10,682 nucleotides of DNA. Origin: a bacterium (lineage in GTDB: Bacteria; JAUVQV01; DATDCY01). The notes under the pieces were generated by a model that worked only from the letters and a program-made list of their open reading frames with translations, was not told the DNA's origin and searched no databases. This document shows positions 1 to 5,093 of the stretch, in pieces; positions within the stretch are counted from its first letter, which is position 1; each line of letters opens with the position of its first letter. Location of the stretch: contig DATDCY010000068.1 of NCBI GenBank assembly GCA_036524115.1, positions 1 to 10,682 on the forward strand. Direction: 5' to 3'. Both the position numbers and the translations under genes were made by a program.

Positions 1-1638
1 GTAGTGTCCCGCGGCCTCCGCGCCCCTCCCGAGCGTCGCGAGACAGCGGGCGAGCCCGCGCCGCGCGTGGGCGTCCGCAGGGTCGAGCGCCGCGGCGCGC
101 TCCAGCCACGGGACCGCCTCCTCGCAGCGCGAGAGCGCCGCCAGCGCCACACCGACGGAGGCGATCGGCAGCGGGTCCCCCGGCATCTCGGAGGCCGCCC
201 GCCGGTACCAGGACAGCGCCTCGGGGATCTCGCCACGACGCTCGTGCACCCACCCGAGGTTGTAGTGGACCTGCGGGTTCGACGGCGAGAGCTCGAACGC
301 GCGGCGGATGAGCGAGAGCCCCTCGTCCAGCCGCCCGTCGAGCACGGCGGCCACGGCCAGGTGCTCGATCGCCATCCAGCTCGGGGCGACGCGGGACGCG
401 TGCTCGGCGAGGGTGCGCGTGTCCCTCCACTGCGCGGCCTGCGCGTGGGCGGCGACGCCGAGGAGCGCCACCCACGCCGAGGCTGCGGCCCCGGCCGCGA
501 CCGCCGCCCCCCGCCGGCCGCGCCACCGCGAGGGCGCGAGCCACGCGGCCATCACGAAGAGCCCGATGAGCGGGACGTAGGTGTAGCGGTCGGCCCGTGC
601 CTGCGCCCCGACCTGCACGACGCCGATGACCGGCGCCAGCGTGGCCAGGAACCAGAGCCAGCCGGTCAGGTGCGCCGGCGAGCGGCGCCAGTTCCGGAGA
701 AACAGCGCGGTCGCCGCGGCCGCCGCCGCGGCGGCGATCGCGGCGGGGACCAGCGGCGCCCCGCTCCCCGGGTGGGGATAGAAGAACGCGAGGTCGCTCG
801 GCCAGACCGTCCTGGCGCAGTACCACGCCAGCGACGTCGCGGCGTTGGCGAGCCGGGCCGCCAGCGGGATCGGCGTCACGGCGTTGATCGCGCCCGCGAG
901 ACCCTGCGACCGGAAGGTGAACGCCGCGGCCACGGCGGCGCCGGCGAAGAGGTGGGCCTTCTCCAGCAGCGCGCGGCGCAGTCCCTCGCCCCGCAGGCGG
1001 CCGAGGGGCCAGAAGTCGATCAGCAGCAGCGTCAGGGGGAACGTGACGGCCATGGGCTTGGCCGCGAGCGCGAGCGCGAAGAAGACCGCGACGGGCACCA
1101 GGCGCGCCGGCGAGGGCCGCCGCGCGTAGCGCACGTGGCACAGCGCGCCCGCCAGCCAGAGACAGGTCGAGAGCACGTCCTTGCGCTCCGAGATCCACAC
1201 CGCCGACTCGACGTGGAGCGGGTGCACGATAAAGAGCGCCGCGACGAGCAGGCTGCGCCCGCCGGCGCCCGTGAGGCTGCGCAGCAGCAGGAAGAGCAGC
1301 ACCCCGGCGAGCGTGTGCAGCGCCAGCCCCGTGCGGTGCAGCCAGCGGGGGTCGGGGCCGAAGAGCTGGACGTCGAGCATGAGCGAGAGCCACGTCAGCG
1401 GGTACCAGCTGCCGAGGGTCGCCGTGCGCATCGCCCAGGCGGCGCCGTCCGCCGTCAGCCCGGCGAGCACGCGGGGGTTGCGGACGACGTACTCCTCGTC
1501 GTCGAAGGCGACGAAGCCGAACCCGGCCGCGGCATGGAAGACGGCGGCGCTCAGCAGCACGAGGAGCACAGCACCGGCGGCGAGGCGCCACAGCGCGCTG
1601 CGTCGGCCCCCGCCGCGCCCCCGGCGAGACGGGGTCAT
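1..1638 (-). CDS. PMT/TMTC-like membrane glycosyltransferase with C-terminal TPRs, 3'-truncated by the window edge
   Basis: An open minus-strand frame of 546 codons starts at ATG 1638 and reaches the window edge with no stop, so the C-terminus is missing. The N-terminal ~400 residues are multi-pass hydrophobic and carry family signatures: the acidic loop FDDEEY (46-50), WYPLTWLSLMLD (78-89), HPLHVESAVWISERKD (139-154), KPMAVTFPLTLLLIDFWPL (194-212), and RYTYVPLIGL near 351. These are typical of GT-C membrane proteins related to PMT/TMTC O-mannosyltransferases, in which acidic residues in the first outside loop are catalytic. Residues about 425-546 hold at least three tetratricopeptide repeats (for example NPQVHYNLGWVHERRGEIPEA). 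Its ATG overlaps the TGA of the upstream STAS-like gene as ATGA, implying translational coupling. No separate Shine-Dalgarno is clear. The likely role is transfer of lipid-linked sugar to envelope proteins or glycans; the substrate cannot be read. The large plus-strand frames across this region are antisense shadows. Confidence 0.85.
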   Translation of the reverse strand, partial: MTPSRRGRGGGRRSALWRLAAGAVLLVLLSAAVFHAAAGFGFVAFDDEEYVVRNPRVLAGLTADGAAWAMRTATLGSWYPLTWLSLMLDVQLFGPDPRWLHRTGLALHTLAGVLLFLLLRSLTGAGGRSLLVAALFIVHPLHVESAVWISERKDVLSTCLWLAGALCHVRYARRPSPARLVPVAVFFALALAAKPMAVTFPLTLLLIDFWPLGRLRGEGLRRALLEKAHLFAGAAVAAAFTFRSQGLAGAINAVTPIPLAARLANAATSLAWYCARTVWPSDLAFFYPHPGSGAPLVPAAIAAAAAAAATALFLRNWRRSPAHLTGWLWFLATLAPVIGVVQVGAQARADRYTYVPLIGLFVMAAWLAPSRWRGRRGAAVAAGAAASAWVALLGVAAHAQAAQWRDTRTLAEHASRVAPSWMAIEHLAVAAVLDGRLDEGLSLIRRAFELSPSNPQVHYNLGWVHERRGEIPEALSWYRRAASEMPGDPLPIASVGVALAALSRCEEAVPWLERAAALDPADAHARRGLARCLATLGRGAEAAGHY

Positions 1639-2036
1639 TCGGGGACGCTGCTGTCCGAGGAAAGCCAGCGCTCAGCGTCCCCGCGGTCCCGGAAGACCTC
1701 GACCGTCCGCACGGCGCCGGGGCGCCCCTCGCGCAACGCCTTGTACATGCGCCCCATGCCGAAGTGGAGGTCGGAAGCCGCGAATATGGCCAGCCGCGAG
1801 GGGCCTCGCGCCGCATCCAGCCTCGCGGCGAGCGAAGCGAGGCGCTCCACGTTGTTCACCGTGTCGTCTTCGATATCCGTCGCCCTGCTCATGTCGACAA
1901 GCTCGTCGAAGCCCGCGACCTCGGGGGACGACCAGACGCGCCGCTCGTACTCCGCCAGCTCGTCGTACGTGACGACGCCCCGCAGTGCCGCGGTGACGAG
2001 GCGCTTCTCGCGGTCGATGGTGTGCTCGATCGGCAT
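1635..2036 (-). CDS. STAS/SpoIIAA-like small protein
   Basis: This encodes about 133 residues starting MPIEHTIDREKRLVT. The pattern is a β-strand N-terminus, GVVTYDELAEYERRVW, then FDELVDMSRATDI, an α-helical segment rich in L/A, and a final strand VRTVEVFRDRGDAERWL. It resembles the STAS/SEC14-type uncharacterised proteins common in Proteobacteria; recognition is by general pattern and no catalytic residues are evident. ATG 2036 was chosen because the protein then begins as such proteins usually do. An in-frame TTG at 2054 would add six residues (MCNRCG) and has AAAAGG eight bases upstream, so that start is a real alternative. The stop TGA overlaps the ATG of the glycosyltransferase, suggesting a two-gene operon. 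The gene is GC-rich like the backbone and lies just downstream of the cassette region. Confidence 0.7.
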   Translation of the reverse strand: MPIEHTIDREKRLVTAALRGVVTYDELAEYERRVWSSPEVAGFDELVDMSRATDIEDDTVNNVERLASLAARLDAARGPSRLAIFAASDLHFGMGRMYKALREGRPGAVRTVEVFRDRGDAERWLSSDSSVPE

Positions 2037-2191
2037 GCCGCAACGATTGCACAAACCGGCGGCCTTTTCCAGACCCGCCGGAGAGAGTGTCTGCGAGTTG
2101 CCATGAAGCGCCGAGAAGCAGGCGTGACGGCAGGCTACAGGCCCTCGTCAGCGACAACTTCCGCCCTTGACGTGGGCAAGCCCTGCAGGGG

Positions 2192-2485
2192 CTAGGCGGG
2201 CTTGTGCATCTTTCGCACTTCCTCTGATGCAAAGCGGGAACGCGCCTCAGCGTCGCACTTCACCTTGTGCTTCTTGCACCATTGCGACAAATCATACACG
2301 TCGACGAGCACCTCTTCGACCGGAATGTCTTTGCTCTGAAAGTCTTGAACGCGTTCCTGAGCATGTTGGAGCCATGTCTCATAGTCGTCTTCGAGTTCAT
2401 CCTTGTCCTCGGAGATCTCACGCAGCAAGCTCCATTGTTCCGGCTTGAACCACGCGATCCCGAACTTCACCGGCCTCTCTTCCAT
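2192..2485 (-). CDS. Conserved small protein of unknown function (97 aa)
   Basis: The start ATG 2485 is well supported by a strong GAGGAGG ribosome-binding site six bases upstream. The frame stays open for 56 further codons, but that part only translates the inverted-repeat element and is probably not used. The protein starts MEERPVKFGIAWFKPEQW, continues with an acidic helix (LREISEDKDELEDDYETW), and includes VDVYDLSQWCKKHKVKCDA and RSRFASEEVR near the end. It is soluble, with no signal peptide or membrane segment. It resembles short uncharacterised proteins of Deltaproteobacteria that share the FGIAW opening and a WC..KK segment; no function is known to me. The stop lies in GCCTAGC, one base from the attC core GCCTAAC, which hints at a remnant of a cassette end, but no matching 3' half was found. 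Confidence 0.72.
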   Translation of the reverse strand: MEERPVKFGIAWFKPEQWSLLREISEDKDELEDDYETWLQHAQERVQDFQSKDIPVEEVLVDVYDLSQWCKKHKVKCDAEARSRFASEEVRKMHKPA

Positions 2486-2500
2486 GGTCGTCCTCCTCAC

Positions 2501-2513
2501 ACCTGTCACAGGT
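2501..2513. promoter_or_regulatory. Perfect 13-bp palindrome upstream of the 97-aa gene
   Basis: ACCTGTCACAGGT is a perfect 6+1+6 palindrome placed directly upstream of the GAGGAGG ribosome-binding site of the 97-aa gene. It could be an operator or a short hairpin in the leader. It abuts the inverted-repeat element that begins at 2514. No regulator can be assigned. Confidence 0.35.
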
Positions 2514-2661
2514 CCAGCAGGGTGCTGCAACACCAAGGGACGAGCAAGTTGACGAGCCTCCAGACAGATCCAGGATCGACGATCTCGCGTCGAGCCATGT
2601 CTGGACCCCCCTCGCAGGAGCATCGTGGAGCCTTTAGAATCACTCTTCAGCACCCTGCTGG
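2514..2661. repeat. Nested inverted-repeat element, MITE-like or structured leader (148 bp)
   Basis: The ends are a perfect 14-bp inverted repeat: CCAGCAGGGTGCTG at 2514-2527 and CAGCACCCTGCTGG at 2648-2661. Inside lie two further nested pairs: TCCAGACA (2559-2566) with TGTCTGGA (2598-2605), and TCGACG (2576-2581) with CGTCGA (2588-2593) around a 6-base loop. The outer ends resemble terminal inverted repeats of a small non-coding transposable element, but no target-site duplication is evident. It sits where the 3' half of the neighbouring attC should be, so it may have inserted there with loss of that half. It could instead be a structured RNA leader of the 97-aa gene. Confidence 0.5.
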
Positions 2662-2756
2662 CGCGCTTGCCGGCCCGGACTGGAACATTGCTTTCACATT
2701 AGCTTCAAAGGGCCGCAATGCAAGCGTGATCCGTCGGCTACAACGCCTGGTCATGC
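2662..2756 (-). repeat. attC site A, truncated, after brnA
   Basis: Reading the minus strand, the antitoxin stop TGA lies inside a degenerate 5' core, GCATGAC, followed by CAGGCGTTGTAGCCGACGG. It is nearly identical to attC B through the central region and on to GGCAAGCGCGCC. The remaining 3' arm and the GTTRRRY core are missing, since the sequence switches there to the inverted-repeat element at 2514-2661. The central arms CTTGCCGGCCC and GGGCCGCAATGCAAG still pair. The site is probably no longer a normal recombination substrate. Confidence 0.6.
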
Positions 2757-3035
2757 CCTCTTTCGATCGACCAGCGTCCCTGCGACAAACTTGTGGATGA
2801 TGCTAGAAATGAGCGTTTGGTACGGTAGACCTTCCTGTGCCGCGATTACTTGAACTTGATTCAAGTCCCTCGAGGACATACGAATATTGATGCGCTTGTC
2901 CTTCTGGAGGGTATTGCGCGCTGCCGTGCGCAGCAGGCGTCCCTTTCCCTTTAGACCCTTGACGGTGCGCCATTCTCCCCGCTCGTACGACTCGACAATC
3001 TTCTTCTCTTCGGCTTCGTCCGTGTACGTCTTCAT
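2751..3035 (-). CDS. brnA: BrnA-like ribbon-helix-helix antitoxin
   Basis: This 94-aa protein should neutralise the adjacent BrnT toxin and repress the shared promoter. The charged N-terminal half (1-45) is followed by a ribbon-helix-helix fold: strand DKRINIRMSS (46-55), helix RDLNQVQVIAAQEG (56-69), then PYQTLISSIIHKFVAG (71-86). That layout matches CopG/BrnA-type antitoxins paired with DUF497 toxins. ATG 3035 lies one base after the toxin stop, and AAGGGG within the last toxin codons provides a ribosome-binding site, so the pair is co-translated. Toxin-first order is usual for brnTA. The stop TGA lies inside the 5' core of attC A, as expected for the last gene of a cassette. The symbol is assigned from domain pattern, not from a database match. 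Confidence 0.85.
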   Translation of the reverse strand: MKTYTDEAEEKKIVESYERGEWRTVKGLKGKGRLLRTAARNTLQKDKRINIRMSSRDLNQVQVIAAQEGLPYQTLISSIIHKFVAGTLVDRKRA

Positions 3036-3036
3036 G

Positions 3037-3309
3037 TCATTTCCCCTTGTACTTCGATGTTGCCTTCCTGTTGGGAATGATGGTCTTGAGGAATATTGTG
3101 TTTCCCTCCCTCACGAAGGGGACGAGATATACGTAGTCCTCAATTCGAATGATGGCGATCTCCTGCCCTGGGTATTCCCCTTGATTCGGATGGTCGATGA
3201 TGTCGAGGTAGCCTTCCTGCTCCAGGATCAGAACCACCTGTTCGAAACTGACCCCTCTCTTGGCTTTCAGCCATTCATTCTTCTCGTTGTTCCAGTCGAA
3301 CTGCACCAT
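3037..3309 (-). CDS. brnT: BrnT-family (DUF497) ribonuclease toxin
   Basis: This 90-aa protein has the family pattern: FDWNNEKN near the N-terminus (4-11), KRGVSFEQVV (17-26), a central DIIDHPNQGE region, a strand pair IAIIRIEDYVYLVPFVREG (51-69), and a basic C-terminus with NRKATSKYKGK. BrnT toxins adopt a RelE-like ribonuclease fold and inhibit translation by RNA cleavage. The gene is complete with no obvious damage. ATG 3309 sits immediately downstream of a near-consensus promoter, so the transcript may be almost leaderless; no Shine-Dalgarno is visible before it. Together with the antitoxin it makes a complete toxin-antitoxin cassette, a known way of stabilising cassette arrays. Confidence 0.88.
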   Translation of the reverse strand: MVQFDWNNEKNEWLKAKRGVSFEQVVLILEQEGYLDIIDHPNQGEYPGQEIAIIRIEDYVYLVPFVREGNTIFLKTIIPNRKATSKYKGK

Positions 3310-3320
3310 GAGTCAATGGT
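3305..3320. promoter_or_regulatory. Candidate BrnA operator at the brnT start
   Basis: ACCAT (3305-3309) and ATGGT (3316-3320) form an inverted repeat around GAGTCA, spanning the brnT start codon and overlapping the -10 element. Ribbon-helix-helix antitoxins typically bind short palindromes over their own promoter, so this is the natural autorepression site. Arms of only five bases make chance possible. Confidence 0.35.
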
Positions 3321-3344
3321 ATGACGCCGTGTGCCTTTTGTCAA
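3316..3344 (-). promoter_or_regulatory. brnTA promoter
   Basis: On the minus strand a perfect -35 TTGACA (plus 3339-3344) is followed by a 17-bp spacer and -10 TACCAT (plus 3316-3321), four of six matches to TATAAT. Transcription would begin within a few bases of ATG 3309, giving a leaderless or nearly leaderless toxin mRNA. It lies inside the cassette, between attC B and brnT, so this cassette need not rely on an external integron promoter. Confidence 0.65.
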
Positions 3345-3353
3345 TCATTGCGG

Positions 3354-3480
3354 GCATACCGTGGCGTTGAGCCGCGGGCGCGCTTGCCGGCCCGGACTGG
3401 AACGTTACAATTCACCTGAGCCTCGGCATCTGAGGGCCGACATGCAAGGGTGATCCGTCGGCTACAACGCCTGGTTAGGC
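3354..3480 (-). repeat. attC site B (127 bp)
   Basis: On the minus strand it begins with a perfect 5' core GCCTAAC (plus 3474-3480), whose TAA is the stop codon of the 313-aa gene, followed by CAGGCGTTGTAGCCG. The 3' arm reads CGGCTCAACGCC then GGTATGC. The two arms pair with one unpaired base (GTTGTAGCCG against GTTGAGCCG), recalling the extrahelical bases that set attC strand choice. A second internal stem, CTTGCCGGCCC with GGGCCGACATGCAAG, completes the fold. The 3' core GGTATGC deviates from GTTRRRY. Length is in the normal attC range. Confidence 0.78.
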
Positions 3481-4416
3481 AATGTCCTTGTATGAGTCCA
3501 GTGGGCCGCGCCCGAGCAGTGCTAGTACTCGTCCTCGCAGTTGTTCCCCGAGATCCGCCGCCTTCTTCCATAAAATGTGTGGATACTGCCGCGTGTCAAA
3601 GTGCAAGTCCGTCTTGTCATTATCACTGCACATCCATATGACGGGAACGCCAAGGCCGAGGGCAAACCCTGCTTCGAAGTAGACACCCCCCCGATGACCG
3701 GTGAAGTCTGCTACAACCAACCTGCTTTGACGGATCTGGGCGATGATCTCGTCATCGATCTTGTTGACGAAATGCTCCCGGTCGACGCGGATTGGCCGAT
3801 ATCCGCACTCCCGAATGGTCTTGTCGATCCCCTCCTGATATGTGTCCTTGAGGTCATCTGAGAACGACATTGCCACAAAGACGCGCGGATTCGTCGCGTC
3901 ATGCCTGTGGGACTGCTCGAGTTCCGTCCATCCCTCAGGTGTAATCCGGATGCCGTAGTGAGGGCCCATCATCTTGTCTATGTTTACCCATCCCCGACTA
4001 TCAAGGTAGGCGAGAATGTAGTCGAACTCGGCGATGTTCCTGCAATACCCAATTGGGTAGTCTGTCTTTCCGGCTAGGACAATCCGCTCTCCGAAATGAG
4101 AGGTCCGCAAGGACAGTCGGCGCAAGAGTTGGCGACCAAGTTCAGGAACGGTGCGCGGATACGTCCCGCTGACCAGAGACCCCACAGTTGAGGCAAGAAC
4201 CCGGATCGGCTGTCCACCAATATCATGGTTGTACCGCAATACTGCAGACAAGACGTAAAGAGTCTCGCTGCCAGGAATGCCGTCCATCCACAATTCCTCT
4301 GAGATGAAGAACTCCCCGCACCGTGGACAAGAGACAAGATTGGTGAGAGTCGAACTGTCGAGACGACATTGGATGTCTGTGTCGTACCCGCACACTGGGC
4401 ACTTGCTCTTGTCCAT
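3475..4416 (-). CDS. Zinc-ribbon / winged-helix protein with a nucleoside-deoxyribosyltransferase/TIR-like C-terminal domain, putative defence effector
   Basis: This is a 313-aa protein. Residues 6-33 form a zinc ribbon with CPVC (6-9) and CPRC (30-33). Residues about 50-167 are helical and end in a winged-helix-like stretch (EFDYILAYLDSRGWV, then YGIRITPEGW). Residues about 178-285 match the Rossmann-like superfamily of nucleoside 2-deoxyribosyltransferases and TIR domains: VFVAMSFSDDL (179-189), GYRPIRVDR (205-213), DDEIIAQIRQSRLVVADFTG (221-240), VYFEAGFALGLGVPVI (245-260) with candidate catalytic Glu248, then HFDTRQYPHILW (272-283). Such domains cleave N-glycosidic bonds in nucleosides or NAD. 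ATG 4416 has GGAG eleven bases upstream and lies 24 bases after attC C; the frame is open further upstream through attC C. The stop lies within attC B. Cassette position and architecture suggest phage defence or nucleotide signalling, which is inference. Confidence 0.78.
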   Translation of the reverse strand: MDKSKCPVCGYDTDIQCRLDSSTLTNLVSCPRCGEFFISEELWMDGIPGSETLYVLSAVLRYNHDIGGQPIRVLASTVGSLVSGTYPRTVPELGRQLLRRLSLRTSHFGERIVLAGKTDYPIGYCRNIAEFDYILAYLDSRGWVNIDKMMGPHYGIRITPEGWTELEQSHRHDATNPRVFVAMSFSDDLKDTYQEGIDKTIRECGYRPIRVDREHFVNKIDDEIIAQIRQSRLVVADFTGHRGGVYFEAGFALGLGVPVIWMCSDNDKTDLHFDTRQYPHILWKKAADLGEQLRGRVLALLGRGPLDSYKDIA

Positions 4417-4440
4417 ATATTTCTGTTCTCCGCAGTAGTT

Positions 4441-4570
4441 GCCAAACAGTTGATCGTAGCGTTTAGCTGCCGGCGCGCTTGCGGGCGCCTTGGAACCAGC
4501 TTCGGCCTCTTCCCATTGAACGGTAGCCCTCGTGCAAGGGTGATCGGTCAGCAACAACGCCTGGTTGAGC
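4441..4570 (-). repeat. attC site C (130 bp)
   Basis: On the minus strand the 5' core GCTCAAC (plus 4564-4570) fits RYYYAAC exactly, two bases after the DUF2513 stop, and is followed by CAGGCGTTGTTGCTGACCG. The 3' arm reads CGGCAGCTAAACGC and ends near GTTTGGC (plus 4441-4447), one base off GTTRRRY. It shares GATCACCCTTGCA, GTTCCA and GCAAGCGCGCC with sites A and B. The next gene starts 24 bases after the 3' core, as is usual for cassettes. The whole site is open in the reading frame of the 313-aa gene. Confidence 0.72.
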
Positions 4571-4572
4571 AT

Positions 4573-4938
4573 TCATGTGATACCAAGCATGCTCTTTGCG
4601 ATTGAAGTCAATAGTGTTTGCATGACTTCAAATGGGATCGAACCGCCTTTCTCCTTGATCATTTCCTTCGCTCTGGACCAGACTGATTCGTTTCTGGCTG
4701 AATCGATGAACTCATGCCCTTTCCAAGTGAGCCGATCAATTAGCCAATGATCTCCGCCAGAGTCAGACACGTCATGTGACTTTATCAACTCTGCTTCGGC
4801 CAGCAGGCCAATGTGATAGTTGATGACCGATGGTTCGTACCCTTCAATCTGCACGGACTCATCTTCAATCTGCTGGTTTGGTTCCATCGCTTCCACAAAG
4901 AGCACGATCTTGCGGATGAGATCCATGTCTCTCTTCAT
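4573..4938 (-). CDS. DUF2513 family protein (winged-helix-like)
   Basis: This 121-aa protein begins MKRDMDLIRKIVLFVEAME and continues with IEGYEPSVINYHIGLLAEAELIKSHD, RLTWKGHEFIDSARNESVWSRAKEMI, and a GGSIPFEVMQTLLTSIAK C-terminus. These are the marks of DUF2513, a small winged-helix-like family often found on phage, plasmid and island DNA; its biochemical role is unknown. ATG 4938 has AAGGGA about 11 bases upstream; the M5 codon is an alternative. The start is 49 bases past the GTTAGAT core at 4988-4994, and the stop is two bases before attC C, so it forms the first complete cassette in the array. It could be a DNA-binding regulator or a phage-related accessory factor. Confidence 0.85.
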   Translation of the reverse strand: MKRDMDLIRKIVLFVEAMEPNQQIEDESVQIEGYEPSVINYHIGLLAEAELIKSHDVSDSGGDHWLIDRLTWKGHEFIDSARNESVWSRAKEMIKEKGGSIPFEVMQTLLTSIAKSMLGIT

Positions 4939-4987
4939 GCTTTTCTATCCCTTCGGTTCTATGAGGCCCAACAGGTGGATAATCTAC

Positions 4988-5087
4988 ATCTAACGACCGC
5001 CACGACCATCCCCGTACACGGCCATCTACCGGCCTATGCCTCCCCGGCCCGGAGTATCGCGGGTTCGATCGGTGCGGTAGATCGGCC
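4988..5087 (-). repeat. Candidate attC- or attI-like boundary site of the array
   Basis: On the minus strand this begins 11 bases after the M23 peptidase stop with ATCTACC, one base off RYYYAAC, and ends with GTTAGAT (plus 4988-4994), an exact GTTRRRY. The outer ends ATCTACCG and CGTTAGAT are nearly complementary, giving a 95-bp palindrome of attC size. A second, stronger inverted repeat lies inside: GGCCATCTACCG (5017-5028) with CGGTAGATCGGCC (5075-5087), one bulged base. It does not share the CCAGGCGTTG core of sites A-C, so it could be a different attC type, a remnant attI, or just a hairpin downstream of the peptidase gene. No T-run follows it. Confidence 0.45.
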
Positions 5088-5093
5088 GCAGCC

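Larger units (their letters stand above)
2192..4994 (-). mobile_element. Integron gene-cassette array without a visible integrase (CALIN-like)
   Basis: Five minus-strand genes lie head to tail, separated by related imperfect palindromes at 2662-2756, 3354-3480 and 4441-4570. Their gene-proximal halves share the core CCAGGCGTTG, and each follows or overlaps the stop codon of the upstream gene, the arrangement expected of attC sites. The segment is clearly lower in GC than both flanks, and codon use shifts with it. Cargo is typical of cassettes: a toxin-antitoxin pair, a DUF2513 protein, a candidate effector and an orphan small protein. No tyrosine-recombinase (intI) frame exists in the window and the flanks are ordinary chromosomal genes. 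The right limit is set at the GTTAGAT core at 4988-4994. The left limit is less certain, because no convincing attC follows the 97-aa gene. Confidence 0.75.

Noticed and set aside
4-2106. Long plus-strand open frame of 700 codons
   Set aside because: Arg/Pro/Gly-rich translation typical of an antisense frame in high-GC DNA; the minus strand encodes clear STAS-like and glycosyltransferase proteins.
2180-2197. Rho-independent terminator at AGCCCTGCAGGGGCT after the 97-aa gene
   Set aside because: A short GC stem is present but no T-run follows on the minus strand.
2648-4570. CRISPR-like or simple dispersed repeat family
   Set aside because: The repeats are about 95-130 bp, imperfectly palindromic, spaced by whole genes and placed at gene ends, which fits attC sites rather than CRISPR.
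4417-4572. N-terminal extension of the 313-aa protein as part of the gene
   Set aside because: It translates the attC palindrome; ATG 4416 has a ribosome-binding site and begins just before the zinc ribbon. The open frame is kept as a finding, not as the gene start.
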